Assembly (NCBI GenBank): GCA_029255685.2
Contig: CM055319.2
Location: 34,807,068 to 34,871,067, forward strand
DNA length: 64,000 nucleotides
Direction: 5' to 3'
Source: Silene conica
Lineage: Eukaryota; Streptophyta; Magnoliopsida; Caryophyllales; Caryophyllaceae
This document shows positions 1-13,600 of this stretch, piece after piece. Under the pieces are notes generated by a model, which was given only the letters and a program-made list of their open reading frames with translations, was not told the origin of the DNA and did not search any database. The first letter of the stretch is position 1. The number at the start of each line of letters is the position of its first letter. Position numbers and translations under genes: made by a program.

Positions 1-90
<90 letters not shown>
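1..90. repeat. (AT)n microsatellite
   Basis: An uninterrupted AT dinucleotide run from the window edge to base 90. Its full length cannot be known because it starts outside the window. Confidence 0.97.
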
Positions 91-95
<5 letters not shown>

Positions 96-102
96 TCTAA
101 GA

Positions 103-3100
103 CACTAGTAGAAAAATGGTTATTTGCGGCGTCAAAATACTGGCTATTTGCGGCGTTTTTGGTGCAGCAGCAAATAAAGGGGCCGCAAATAGAAAATGCT
201 ATTTGCGGCGGAAAAAAAAACGCCGCAAATAAAAAGCTATTTGAGGCGTTTTCCCCAAAAAACGCCGCAAATAACAAATCTGTTATTTGAGGCGTTTTTT
301 TGGGAAAAACGCCGCAAATAGGTCAATAAAAATTTTTTTTTTTTTTTTTTTAACAATTTAAATGATGCAAACGAATTATTTAAATATAATAACTCTTAAA
401 TATATTTTTGCCCAAGAGAATCTTACATGATTTTTGTAATTATTCTAAATATCACATACAAAAATATACAATGCTCAATGGCTAATTACAACACCACTAG
501 AAGTTATGCGGAACATAAAAACCGATCCAAAAGAAAACATGAACTACTGGCTGAGATACATGGGGTAAGAGAAACTAATGGTATAATTTCAGACAACAAC
601 CTTGTTAGCAGTGGCACACAGTAGTGTTGGAAGCCATCGACTTTCTCTTGTATCAGTCAGCAAGAATACCACAGACTCTACAACAACTCAACAGCTGGAA
701 TAAGAAAAGCAAGGGTCTTCCCAGAACCTGTGCTCAGGCAGGCAGGAAGTAGGATGGTTCTGCGAAGTGGCATTGGTAGTTGGTTTGGATGACCAAATTA
801 GGCTGATTTCAGATGCTTGCATCTCTGGGTACTCAAGTTCAGTGGCAGGGCTGTTTGCATCTGTTGCTGGGCAGAGCAAATAGTGCTGCAAGCAGTCTGG
901 TGTGAGCGTTGCAAGTAGATGTATGACGTCCTTGGATGTAGCTTTGGGCAGTATTGCAGCAGATGTTTCAGGCCTGGTTGTGTCTGTTTGTTTATTCTGC
1001 GTGAGTAGTTGTAGGATCAGTGGCTATTGCTGCGCTTCTCAGTTTGGTCTGGGTGCGTGTACAGCGGTAACTGGAATGGCAATAACAAGCTAGTGAGGAG
1101 TCCTAGCTGGGTGTATGGGCCTGCTTTTATTTTGCAGGGTATGTGACCAGATGTGTGGAGTAGGTCCAGGTACTTCTGGTTTGTGCAGCAGCAGGCACGG
1201 AGGCCAGTGATCAGGTTCCATATCAATGTTGCATTGATATTGAAACAGTAGCAGGGGACGTTCCAGTCCAGGCATAGGAACAGGAATAATGAGTTAATCT
1301 GTCTCCAAGTTAGAGTGACAGGACGCGGATTCAAGCGTTAAGCATAGAAGTCGTAAAAGTCTGCACAAGGCCGAGCTAGATTAGTTTTGCTTTTGATATA
1401 GATTCTCCTTGTAAATTTGACTTTGGTTTTGATATATCCTACTTACCTTTCATAAAATAAAAAAAGATAGCATCTTTTGTTCAGATTTATAGCTTTGGAT
1501 TGTGAAAACAATACCCGAATTTAGAGTAAAGAAGAAAATTGTGAAAGGCATATGCAAGAGATTTAAGGAGGGAAGAACTAAAGAGGAAAGCTTAAAGAAA
1601 GCAAAATATCAATTCATAATTACAATAATGTCACTCAAATATAACAAAGAAAACTAACTAGGATGAATGTCAGCTAATGCCTGCACTTTTTCATAACTTA
1701 GATGATGGCTAGTCAATTGTTGATCGCTGACTGTATAAACTACAAAACCGGTCAATATAGGCTCTAAATCTTGACACTGACTATAGCAACATATAACAAA
1801 ACTTACGTAAATTTAAAGTTTGAAATATTATGGGAATATTACTTACTACTGGATCAGGAGCACCATCTTCCTTACACATCAGCCATGGGACTCCCGTATT
1901 CCATCCAACAGCCATTCAATCTGAAAACTTGGAGCAGGCTTCGAATCACTATCTTCCTTGTATTCTTTCAACTTCAGCTTATAGGCTGCATTGTTCAAAT
2001 ATATATGCTTAGGTCAGTTCGGTGCATTAAGATCCTTAACACCAACTCTGCTATTTTAAGTCTCGTCCAAGACCCAAGTATAACCGAGACTGTCCATGAG
2101 AACCATAACAGAGTTAACAAAACATGCAAACCAAAAAGAAAGTAAACATAGATCATTCAACAAGACATTTAGTCACCTGAACATAGAGTCCAACCAATAC
2201 GGTTGTTGTAAGCCCGACAACAGCACCAACACTAATCAACACAGATACAAATTTCAGGCCTTTTCATATGAAAGTTGTAGCCAGTGGAGCGTCTTCACCA
2301 AGAAGATTGTAGGGAACCATTCCCGTTATCACCAAGCAAACCCCAATATATAAAGCTATGCAGATGAGAAGGCTTCCTATTATCCCCAAGGGTAAATGTG
2401 ATAAAGGTAACACTAGAAAAAGCAATGCTGAAATAGATTACATGAAAGAGACCTTTCGACATTTGATTTGAACTTGAACAGGCACCATTATCAATGTTGT
2501 TTGCATCAGGTTGTTGAACACTCAAATTTCAACATTCCAGTTTGTGACCCTCACGCCAGTGTTTCACCTACAAAATACAAGAGAAAATATTCGGAACACA
2601 AACAACTTAAAAACTACAGGATATCACAAAAATCAAAATTTTAATTGCCTGATATTTCTCATAACTGTAACGAGCTTTTTTACAGCTGCTGCAAATTTTA
2701 TCTCCCTTCCATGTTCTACACCAAGCACATAGTGGGGCTGAAACATATCAATATCAAGCAAACTTCAGAATTTCCTGAGTTGAACAATTTTAAAAGAAAA
2801 CTCACCATATTCACAATGAAAAGAAGACATAGGAGTGTAAAACCAGATAGTTGCTATTAGGCATATAATTTCACACCTTAAAGGCTTAAAGTATATTGAC
2901 AACAAATACACTCCATGTCATTGTGTTTAAAGTCGAAACATCGAATTATCAATGCTACAATGAAGGGGAGCATCTAAATAATAATTAATGATAGAACAAA
3001 AAACCACAAAAGCAATAGTACCAAATACCTCCAATGCCTAAAGGCATGTCTGATCCATCATTTCTAGGCGGATCACGTGAGTAAAAGGCAAAATGTTAGT

Positions 3101-4117
3101 CCGAAAATCATGGCAGTTCATCTATGTTACAAGTGACAAAGGCACACAATTCACTCCCAACACAAACTTGAATTCTCTCAAGTCCAATGAAAGTATGAAA
3201 CACTAACTAGGAACTCAGATAAAGCAATCACTTCCACGCTCTCGATAATCCGAATGCAGTTCAATTCTAAACTTTTCTTTCTTCTACTCTTTTCAACCCA
3301 TTATAAATCAAAACAACACAGAATTACCAACAAATTCCACCTCACACGAATCACTCATATACCTCAAATTCGATTCAAATCAATAATTAATCAGCAATCA
3401 AACAACGCAACATAATTACGCCTACTTTATTCTACCTTTTTACGGTATATGCAGAAACACTATCGAATTAACGACAAATTCTAAAAGCAACAACAACTAT
3501 GTACAACAACAACTATATAGAACCTTCCATCATATGTATCATAGACATGACTCAAACCCTAGAAACATAATACACAGTAAATTAATAAAACGGTACAAAT
3601 TAGTCGAAAATCATAAAAATCATAAAAGATTTAAGAATTTAAACAGGAAAGTAGTTAACCCTAAGAATCGTATTGAATTAATCGTATTGTATTTCGCTAA
3701 TTCAAACTACAATTAATCGAAAATAGGTCACCTAAAAATCAATTCACATACCTAATTAACAATAATAGGAATAGAGGAGATAGTGAGTGGCGAGTTCCGT
3801 CGATTTCCAGTGGCGGTGAGGCAGTTTGGAAGGGAGTTTGGTTAATTTCGTATTGTTCCACTGTTGTTTTAATGTTTTAATTTGGGAGGGATGATAGTGT
3901 ACATTGAAACGCCTCGCGATATAATATCCCACCACTTTCAATTCCTTTTTCTTTTTTTTTAAATAACAATCATTTGCGGCGTTTTGGGAAAAACGCCTCA
4001 AATGACTCATTTGCTGCGTTTTTTTCAAAACGCCTCAAATGACTCATAAGTTATTTGCTGCTGTTTGCCAAAAACGCCTCAAATAGATAGCCGCAAAAAG
4101 ATGTTTTTCTACTAGTG
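103..4117. mobile_element. Non-autonomous CACTA (En/Spm) transposon with captured gene DNA
   Basis: The element starts with CACTAGTAGAAAAA at 103 and ends with the inverse, TTTTTCTACTAGTG, at 4117. The 3-bp target duplication AGA lies at 100-102 and 4118-4120, the size expected for CACTA elements. Both ends carry dense subterminal repeats in both orientations built on ATTTGCGGCG and its variants (about 113-330 and 3965-4095), which in this superfamily are transposase binding regions. I see no transposase (no long ORF, no DDE-type protein), so it must move in trans. The interior includes a recognisable piece of an amino acid transporter gene on the minus strand (2177-2412), making it a Pack-CACTA type element. 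The rest of the interior (about 340-2170 and 2420-3960) shows no gene I recognise. Confidence 0.93.
2177..2412 (-). pseudogene. Captured exon of a cationic amino acid transporter (CAT) gene
   Basis: Read on the minus strand, this stretch encodes ITGMVPYNLLGEDAPLA, then an in-frame TGA, then KGLKFVSVLIS and VGLYVQ. This matches the conserved transmembrane region of plant CAT-type (APC superfamily) cationic amino acid permeases. It begins just after a TAG acceptor-like site (2413-2415) and ends at CAG followed by GTGACT, so it looks like one exon with its splice sites. The in-frame stop and the lack of the remaining exons make it a dead fragment. A second short stretch at about 3020-3075 on the same strand reads PLGIGG and may be part of the same captured gene, but that is weak. 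It lies wholly inside the CACTA element, so capture by the transposon is the simplest origin. Confidence 0.85.
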
Positions 4118-4356
4118 AGAATTGCACCGTTTAAATAGTAAAAATAGATCTGTTAGTAGTAAAAAGAATCGTAGTAATATTGGATATAGTAATATAATAG
4201 TAATCATCACTCATTTATATAGTCAAAATGAAAAATATTAGCAACGAGAGGGAGTAGTGATAGTAATAGAAGTAATAACAAAAGTAGTGAAATTAGCAAT
4301 ATTAATGCGACAACAGTGAAAGTAACAATAATTATATCGGAAGTAGTGAAAATAAC

Positions 4357-5031
4357 TAGGGTTGAGCAAAAAAAATCGATCCGAATTTTTAAACCGCATC
4401 CGAACCGAAAACCGCAAATAAAAAACCGGAAATTCGGTTTTTTTATGAAACCGGTATCCGAACCGCATTTTTTAGTGTTAAACCGGAGCGGATGTGGATC
4501 TCATTTATTCAAAACCGGACCCCGGTTTTTTAAACCGGTTTAATAAAAAATCCTAAAATATATTCTAACTTTCTAGGCCTAAGCTTAAGCTTCTAACTAA
4601 ATCTAAAGTAATGACAGTTTGTTCATTAATGAGATGTTTCATTCGTATTTTATAGTTATATTTCGATTTTTTTGTTTTTGTTCAATGTTTCGTTTATATA
4701 TTTTTTGAAATTTTCCAAAGTTGTATATTTTTATACCAACACAAACACAAAGCGTTGCTTTTAATTTCCTTTTTTTTCTAGGAAACCATTTTCCCAAATT
4801 CTATTGTAATTTATTACACCTACAAGGAAAACATGGCTTTCGTGGTTTTGTGAAACCGGTTTCAAAACCGGTGCGGTTAAACCGGATTTCCGGATACGGT
4901 TTCCATTTTCGAAAAAACCGTATACCGAATAAATTCGGTGTGGTACCAGTATCATGAAATGAAAATTTTTAAAAACGGATACCGGTTTTTAAAGCAAAAC
5001 CGGTGCGGTATACCGCTTTTACTCAGCCCTG
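4357..5031. mobile_element. Non-autonomous hAT-type element
   Basis: The terminal inverted repeats are TAGGGTTGAGCAAAA at the left and TTTTACTCAGCCCTG at the right, with an exact 8-bp duplication AAAATAAC at 4349-4356 and 5032-5039, the size typical of hAT insertions. The 675-bp body is filled with direct and inverted copies of AAACCGG and related words, which would let it fold on itself. No transposase is encoded; ORFs here only read the repeats. Confidence 0.92.
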
Positions 5032-5148
5032 AAAATAACAATAGTAATAAGGAATGTAATCAAAGTAACAATACTAACAACAAAAAAAAGTGTGTAAGAG
5101 CAATTTGCACATATCTTATTATGATAAAACAAAAAAAGTCGTACAATA

Positions 5149-6273
5149 TCTATATATAATATAAAAAGGCTAGACAAAGCACCACATTTCACCATTTCAC
5201 TTTTGAGGAATTCTAGCAAGTCACATCATCATTATTTAAAAAAGAAAAAATAAAATAAATAAATTTACAAGCATTAAATACATATCATGTTTTTAAATAC
5301 CATAACATCATTATTTAAAAAATAAAAAATAAAAAAAGCTAGTAAATTTACAACCATTTAATGCATACTAAGTTTTTAAATAGCATAATAACGAATAAAA
5401 TTTAGACTCTTAATTTTTAATAAATTTACAGCAATTAATAAATCAAAATGTATGCTAAATTTAAAATTTATGTGTTTATTGTTAGAATAAGTTAATCCCC
5501 AAATTAAAAAAAATCACATCACTTTAAATTTACATCATGCAACTATTTTGTTTTACTATAAAATCGTATTAAAAGTCTGAGCTAAAAAATGTGACATGAC
5601 AAATTTAATTGTGGCATGACAACTTTTATATGACATGGTAAACAAAAGTGACATGGATTACCAATTTAAGAAAATTAAAAAATACAGTATAAGTTAAAAA
5701 AATTAAAAATAATAGAAGGTATAAACAAAGAAAAATTGTAATTGATCTCCTCTCATAGTTTACCTTATTTATTTATCCATTATTTCCTTTATTAATGAAA
5801 TGACTTTTTAATTTTTCTTTCATCATTATTATATATACTCTTTATTTATGTACCATATTTTTTTATTTTATGTTGATTCATAAAATTTTGAGAGAATTAG
5901 TAATAAAAAATTTCATAAATATGTCGAATTAGGAGGTTTTTAACTGCATATGGAGTAGAAAATAAATTTCAATGCAATTTGTTCATATATGGAAGGGTGA
6001 CTTCTTTAATGGGGTAGAAAATAAATTTCGATGCAATTAATAGATGGTTGTTTCAAAACAACCAACTTATTCACATTTTGGTTTGTTTGTGTCCTCCAGA
6101 ATCAAAAATTGAATTGTATTAAACATTTATTTTTAAATACCGCTCCCTCAGTCATGTTCGTTTTAAACAAATGATTGAGTGAGTGAATACTCCGTATAAA
6201 TTATTCACAAATTAAACATTTAAACACAGTAAAATATTAATGATCCCGTGATTTTCACGGGCTCCAAAACTAG
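5149..6273 (+). mobile_element. Non-autonomous Helitron
   Basis: The left end starts with TC (TCTATATATAATATAAAAAG at 5149) directly after an A. The right end has a GC-rich hairpin CCCGTG-attt-TCACGGG (6244-6261) followed about 9 bases later by CTAG (6270-6273) and a host T. These are the standard Helitron signs: 5'-TC, 3' hairpin, CTRR terminus, insertion between A and T, no target duplication. The 1.1 kb interior is very AT-rich and encodes no Rep/helicase, so it is non-autonomous. Confidence 0.85.
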
Positions 6274-6274
6274 T

Positions 6275-7720
6275 TAATAATAGTATAGCATTCGTTCATT
6301 ATCAAATCAGATAGGATGTCGAATTAGGTGCGAACATATGGTGTACTTTTAAGTAGTGGCGGATTTGGGGGTGGATAGGGTTGGCAAGTGCCACCCCCCA
6401 ACATAAAAATAAGAACAATTTTTGAACATAAATTTCACAAAAAATGTGTTGGGCTTAGTGTTTAAAAATGGTTATATATTAGAAGTTTGGTGATGTTGGA
6501 GTTCAAATCCCATAAGAGAGATTTTTTTACAAAAACTTACTTTATTTCACCAAACTTCTTTTTTTTTCCTACTAATTACAGGAAGAAAAAAATTGTGCCA
6601 TACCGAAGCGAAAATCCTAAATCCGCCCCTGCTTTTAAGTATATTATTTGTCCCACGTTGAAAAGTAAAGTAAGTGTGATGAATATATACTAGGGATAAA
6701 TAGTTCAATTGTCTCGCATTAAAAGATTGTCACAGGAGAATTGTCCTAAATAGAAAGATTATCTGAAGGTAAAGCGATCTTATAATTATAAATAAGAGTC
6801 ATCATTGAAATTTAGGGATCAATACAAAAAAAATTGAGTCTCAATTGTTGTCATAATACAAAGAATAAGCACGTAAATTTTTATTAAAAGCATTGTGTAT
6901 TAATGATATTATATTATAGGATAATATGCATATGTTTAAAAAATGATGAAAATAATGTAATTAGATTTGTGGTAAAAAAAAAGTTATAATTAGAGTATAC
7001 ATTTCATATAATTTGCATATATTAAAAATAGTGTATTTTTTAGCATGTTATGTCTCAAATTGAAAAATAATGTAAGTACGGTAAATATACTATGTATAAA
7101 AAATATAATTGTCTTAACATCGAAAAATTAGCATAAGATATAGTAATTCTATGATTACAAATATGAGGCATCTTTCAAACTTAGGTATCAATCCAAATTT
7201 GTTTGAGTCTATTCAATATGTCGTATAGAAATTTTAAGAAAGTCTATTATTAACTCCACAATATAATATATATGTTTATATTCAAGTGATTTATAATTTT
7301 TATTTACGTTTAACAAAAACGTATGTTAAAAAACTTCTGAAAAATATATAATTAGATTTGTGGCAAGTAAATGACATCATTAGGGTATAGATTTCATATC
7401 ATTTGAACATATTTTAATTATGATAAAAAAAAAGAAAAAAAACGTTCAAATATTAATAGATAGTATAATACTACCCATTATTAAGTCGGGTTTGATGTCG
7501 AGTTAGGTGCGAAAAATAGGGTGCATTTCTAAGTATATTGTTTGTCTGATGTTGAAAAATAACGTAGGTTTGAATGTTTGATTAATATACTACGGATAAA
7601 TAGTTAAATTGTCATACGTCAAACGATTATCATAAGGTGAGATGATCCCGTGACTATATGTAACGGTATCATTGAACTTAGGTAACAATTCAAAATCTTT
7701 GAAGTCTCTTATGAATTAGT
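6275..7720 (+). repeat. Degenerate three-copy tandem repeat
   Basis: Three diverged copies of a unit of about 450 bases follow each other (near 6290-7030, 7035-7470 and 7478-7720). Shared landmarks include GATGTCGAATTAGGTGCGAA (6317, with a one-base variant near 7495), a block reading about TTGTCATACGTCAAA-GATTATCATAAG, and TTAGGTATCAATCCAAAT. The first copy is lengthened by the small hAT element at 6354-6631. I do not recognise the unit; there is no coding capacity. Confidence 0.6.
6354..6631. mobile_element. hAT-type MITE
   Basis: The ends are TAGTGGCGGATTTGGGG and its imperfect inverse, ending AAATCCGCCCCTG. The 8-bp direct repeat CTTTTAAG flanks it at 6346-6353 and 6632-6639. The 278-bp body has no coding potential. 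Confidence 0.9.
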
Positions 7721-7756
7721 TTGTTAGAAACTGGTATAAGAGCTTGTATTAACCAA

Positions 7757-7976
7757 ATGGTGTTAATTCAGTAGTAATTGAGTTAAACCTTAAAGCTTCC
7801 AGAAATGTAGGAGTTGAGAGGTCTTAGGTTCGATTACCAGCTGGAGCGATGACCACTTGGCCACTGCAGCGCCTTAAGAGGGTGACTTACATGATTCATG
7901 TGGTGGTGCGGAAATGCATGGGCTCGGGGATTAAACCCCTCGTCACCAAAAACCCCAAAAAACCAAGGAAAAAAAA
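7757..7976 (+). mobile_element. Probable tRNA-derived SINE
   Basis: The sequence has a pol III B-box-like TAGGTTCGATTACC near 7828 and a plausible but degenerate A-box upstream (near 7770). It ends in an A-rich tail (CCAAAAACCCCAAAAAACC). A short AACCAA at 7752 and again at 7968 may be the target duplication. The exact ends and family are uncertain. Confidence 0.5.
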
Positions 7977-8416
7977 TGCACATCCATTACACCTTACAAA
8001 ATAAGGTACAAATAGTAAGCCCTACACTTTATTTATTAACAAAGTATTTAAAAAAAAATATTTAACTATATGTAAGCAAAGCAAATATTCCATATGTCGA
8101 GTGATATATTTACACTTATTTTATTTTTCTATTTTTAAAAAAAGTAAAAAATAATATTAATATTGAGAGAAAGGGATTAATTAATGGTAAGAGTAGTAAG
8201 TGATAATTGGAAAGAGAGAATAGATTGGTGTGAGTGTGAATGAAGGAGGTGGTGGCATGCAAGATGCAGAACATGTGTGTCATTTAATGTTGCGGTGTTA
8301 TATCAGCTTGCGGTGTGGTCGGTTGCCTTATCAATGGATTTGCACATGTCCTTGTAATCTTGTATGCTTCTATAATTCTATTCTCTGAATAATTGTCTCT
8401 TTTTATTTAAGATTAA
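7977..8416. other. AT-rich intergenic DNA, nothing recognised
   Basis: I see no ORF, RNA gene or element ends in this stretch. Confidence 0.5.
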
Positions 8417-8638
8417 GGCCCTGTTTTTTTCGACAGAAATGAACTTAATTGAATAAATTGGAGTTGAGCTTAATTGAACTAAATTAAGTGAAATTAGGTG
8501 CAATAAATTTAGTTGAATTAAAAGTTACTTTTGTGAAGAGATTAATTGAAAACAATTGATTGAACGTAAATAAAACTTAACGGAGTACAACCAACCAAAA
8601 TTGAAAGAAGCTGAAATTAAGTCAGAAAGAACATGACC
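8417..8638. mobile_element. Tourist-like (PIF/Harbinger) MITE
   Basis: The ends GGCCCTGTTTTTTTCGACAG and (inverse) GGTCATGTTCTTTCTGACTT form imperfect terminal inverted repeats. The 3-bp TAA flanks it on both sides (8414-8416, 8639-8641), as expected for PIF/Harbinger insertions. The 222-bp body is AT-rich and non-coding. Confidence 0.75.
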
Positions 8639-8641
8639 TAA

Positions 8642-10600
8642 GAATATACAAGTATTTATTTACCTAACTACGGAATACTCCTACTATTTATGGAAGCTTT
8701 TTTGCATTTGGGCCTATATTACTATAAAGGCTACTATCTTTTAACCTTCTATCTTTCCCTTTGACAAAAAATATATGACATTTTAATCGGTTGTGCAAGT
8801 AAATGTAGAAAGGAAAAATTAGATAATTATCGTCAACACTATATGATTTGATTAAAAGAGTGAAAATAGTAGTGTTTTGGTTAAAGTGATTTGATTAATA
8901 GTTTTTGCGAAACAAGATTAGGTAGCAATTGATAGGAGATATTGAAATAGATAGGAATATTGTGAATTAGAAAAAATGAGATTTTATGGAGCAATCAATG
9001 TTATTGGGGTATTAAAACATTAAAAGAATTAAATTAGAGCGATCCAAGAATGTAGCCATAACATAAGCAGTTAGTTGTTTAAGAAATAAAGGGTGTTAAC
9101 AAATAACAACTTTGATCTTTGTGGTAATCTAAAAGTAGACAAATAATGTTGGTTGGTTGGTTGTGAGTTGTGGGTAAGAAAAGATAGAGAATGGTAAGAA
9201 AAGAGCGAGATATGTTGCGATGCCGATGCGGACAAAGGAGAAAAAGGTGACTTGATTCTCAAGGGAAATCAGAATAAAAACTAGTGTGGAGTATCAATAG
9301 TTGGGAAAAAGGTGAAGACTTGATAATAACAAAGTAATAATTACTTCAAATAAAAGGCATTCCAATCTGCAAGATTTGGAAGTGAATATGAGGTGGAATA
9401 TGTAGCTAGCTTATCAAGTGCTTTGTCTATTAACATGTGTAATGAGTAGCTTTTCAAATGGTCTTAAAATGGGAGAACTCTTCATGTGTGTTTTTGTACT
9501 ACAATAACTTCTTCAAAGAGAGAGGAGGTGTTTTCCGCGCCAGAAAATAGAGAATAACTCTATTGGTGCTCTTAAGGGAGAGCAAATCAGAGCTAGCTCA
9601 GTCATAATCACCAATAATATATTGTCAAATGGATAGTTTGATAATTAATGAATGTTAGTATATCTAATTTTTGTATAATACTCGTATCAACTAAAATATA
9701 ACTTAAAATCACATAGTAGGATCCAATAAATTGTGATGGAAACCGTGTTGGAGAGCTCCTTATTGTGATGGTAGAATTGAAGGTTGCTCTCCATTTTTAG
9801 AACCTTGCAATCAAAATTTTATGAACAAACAAGCTAAAAATTTAAGTTTTTCAAACACATTCTTTGCTTTGTGTTGGAATTTCCTTGTTTGCTTTGTGGT
9901 AGGGGGTGGGAAGTAGTTCATAACTGGGTGCGTGGATTACTCCCTAGGCTTAACTTAGTGCCTGGTTGCTTGGGTTAAGTCATATCCACTTCATTATTCC
10001 AACATTTCCTACTCCAACATTCTGTGTATAAACCATCTATTCTACTCTTTCTTAAGCTTTCTTTAATCACCCATTTTGAGTAAACATTCACTCCAAAAAC
10101 ACCATACAAATCTAAAATTATACATTTTCTTCAACCCAATATAATGGTTACACATTTTTTTCATCGTCAAATAACACACATTATAGCGGCTTACAAAGTA
10201 CATAGCACTGTACCTGCAGGAAAAAGAATTTGTAGATGGCACTGTTGTACCGAAGAATACCTCCGCCACTCTTGCATTATTGTACAAATTGGCATAAATG
10301 GTTGGAACAATGGTAAAAATATCAGTTCAATCTCAATCATGGAATCAGCTTTTGTATCCTAATCTCATTCAGTGCATGATAACTGTGGCCGACAAGCTCA
10401 ACATAACCTTCAAAACACTAACAAAGCAATTCCGATACAGCGTCGGCAGCCCAAGTTTGACACCATGGTTGGAACTAATCTACATTGCATCTAAAGGTTT
10501 CCCTACCCAATATGTACACAAGGATGAATTTACTATTACTATAGCAGTAACAATAACAAAACTAACCTGTATTGGCCAAGGAAATTGAGGAACTGCCAAG
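8642..10600. other. Intergenic DNA and 3' flank of the TT9-like gene
   Basis: No coding region is supported. The right part (about 10060-10600) lies directly downstream of the minus-strand stop codon of the TT9-like gene and probably holds its 3' UTR and polyadenylation region. I could not place the cleavage site. Confidence 0.45.
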
Positions 10601-13600
10601 TTACGAGGTATTGGGAGGAAGGGTTATTGTTTCTGGAGGAGGTAATGAAAGAGTTGAAGGATCTGTACAATTTTCAGGATGTAAAAGAGGGGTTAACCGC
10701 TGCTCTACCTCTTGACTTTGTAGGTTAAACTCGTCGTAAATCCTCGACACAGCCGATTTGCAAGATTCTTCATCCCTAAATGCCAGAGTCCACCTACCGT
10801 CTACTAAAGTACGCCCCTTCACTTGTACAGATTGACCATATTTCAAAGGAACGACTGCCTGTAATGTTGGCGGACGGATCCGTAGATGTAACCATCTCGG
10901 GTGCTTATCATCCACTCTCGGCTAGTGCACAAAAGAAAAGACGGGGAGGAATCAGGTTAAAATATCAATAAGCTGTGCTTAGCAGCAAAAAACTACTCTC
11001 TTCTCCAAATTAAGTCATTTGAGTTTGATGGTCACGTCAACTTTTACCACGACTATAAAATTCGTCAGTTTATTTATCAAACTACTATTTTCATTTTACT
11101 ATTTTTACAATTTGTAACTCTTGTTTAGGTAAAACATACCAAACTCGTCATCATGTGACCGATAAAGTCACACCAAGACAATCAAATGGGATGGAGGGAG
11201 AAAAAGTTTTGATAAAGAAGCTCTTAGAGAAGGAAGGTCATAACATGTTTGAATGGGATAACTGTGGAATACGTACATTACAGGCCGCTAAAGGTGCAAC
11301 GACTCGAACAACTCCCACATTTTGTCGCAAAGGAAGCTCTTCCAACAGCATAACCCAACCACCAGTACCCATCGACACCGCTTGAAACCAAACATAACGT
11401 TCTTTACCCCTTTCAAATGCAATTCGACAAGGAATAGCATCATCTGCAAGTAATAATAACAAACCGATTTAGTACTTTTTGTGTATTTAAATTAAGAAAA
11501 GCAATTGGGAGCATTATTTGATCAAAGATAGTGACACATAACAGAGATAAAAGACTAACCAAGTTTCAACTCAATGCCTTGCTTTGGACCGGCTATATCT
11601 ACACCAATAGCAATAGCTCTAGAGTCTTTTGGTAGGTCACCCGGGAGATATGTTGGTGCGTTGTCAGGCAATGTTCTGCCTTGTGAGAATATTTGCAGTT
11701 GACAAAGAAGTACAAACGCCTGAATAGGAAAGGAAATTAGAAAGTCAGATATACTAGGTCCAGTTGCCCATTGACCACGGTAGATCTGTAATCCTTCAAA
11801 AACTAAACTATCTTTCTTGGCGGCTAACTGAATCAGACAACTATATAAAGCATTATAGCCTAAGGCTTAAGAGCCGTAAAAAGAATAATTTTAAACTCCC
11901 TCTGTTCCAAAGAGAATGATCACTGTTCTATTTTGGATTGTCTCAAAATAACTGATTACTTCTAGACTAGAAGTTTAAATTATATTCTTCTAAATTAACC
12001 CTTTTTCAAAAGATGATATTAAAAGGAACAAGAGACCCCTTATACTTGCAGTGAGCAAAGATAGAATCTTTTGAATTGAAACAGGAAAGAAGAATTAAGC
12101 AGAATAGTTGTGTAATCGTTTCCTCACCTTCACAACTTCACACATTCTCTCTCCAACTGTCGATGATTCGCTTGAAACGGCACCTGTGAGAAGGATAGAA
12201 GATGCATAGCTTTTATTTAAGCTCCACACAGAATATCAACAGAAACAATCAGAAATCCAGGGTCTTAAACCAAATACCTTCAGAATACGATGGAGAGACC
12301 ATGCATCTGAGCTCTTTCCTTGGCGAAGAAGACTCCATTGCTACATTAACATAAATACTAAGTCCAGATAAACCCGTGAAAACTTCATTCAACATGACAG
12401 ATGATATTGTGTTACCTTTTTTACACTTTCTCCATTCGTCACAAATGACTGAGATAAGGAAATCAGCCCATGCTCCTCTAGTCTCCAGCAGAAGATCACT
12501 GGAATATTTGTCATAAGATTCCTGTCAATGGAAACATGAGTTATTGTAGCACAATACAGGATTTAAATGTGCATCCTATTCGACTAGAAATTATTTTCAC
12601 TAACACTAATTTAACAAGTTCTAGTTCTAGTTCTTACTCTAAGTAGTTTAAGATGCTGCCTATTGAACTCAGCTTCACTGTAAGGAAGCAGCTGACGTAA
12701 GAGCCAACCACAGTCCCACAAAGTCTCAGCTGATATATCAGATCGACACAGCAGATTAACCAAAGCATCAAGCACCTGACACAGAAAACTTCCAGTCAAA
12801 CACCATATCTTTAACACTCAGCATCGAACCTTGTTCATCGTTAAGGACCTTTTCATAGACCAAGGCAAATTGAAACTACCACAATGCACAATATTAAGTT
12901 ACACAAAAAATAACCACATTAAGTGACAAATAGTTTAAGGCACATGAGGGTGCACTTATGGTGCTAAACAATAGCTGATTACTCGTCAAACACCTCAGGA
13001 TCTTTGTCGTGGATTATCATGTACCAATTTTCCCATACGTAAAGGATTACAAACGAAGTTGCCATATTTAACGAATACTCCTATTTGACTGATAGAGGCT
13101 TCAACCAATACTTGGCTAACATATGGTTGATACTACTAATATTAGACCACTATATCTTATAAGTGTAATAACCAATACAAAAACAAGGCATGCTTTAACA
13201 CTATTGGTTGAACCCAATAATCTGCTGTGCCTAAAAAAATTAGATGGTAAATGGTCCAATGAGTTGACTTTAAGATCTTCTAAGATGACAAAAGGTATAA
13301 AGTTTTCAAAAGGGGTACCCTGTCATTTGTTACGACCTGTGTTTCTCCGGCTCCAAATCTTCATAGTACCTCACGCACCCATGTACGAATCGACGCTCAC
13401 ACAATGTATGTAGAACACTTCATTTCAAGTCAACATATAATAGTTGAGAATCTTGAGACAGAGGCTTGGACACTTGTATATGGATACTTTTAAACAAGTC
13501 CAGATAAGTGATTCGCAAGGTTTGTAATCTCTATTATAGCCCTTTTTCAAATTTACATAACAAAGCTAGACTCGCCTTTATGCAATATAAAAAACAGTTT

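Noticed and set aside
11894..12060. A Stowaway MITE starting ACTCCCTCTGTTCC in TT9 intron 18
   Set aside because: Only the left end is seen; no inverse right end or TA flank could be found, so it is at most a fragment.
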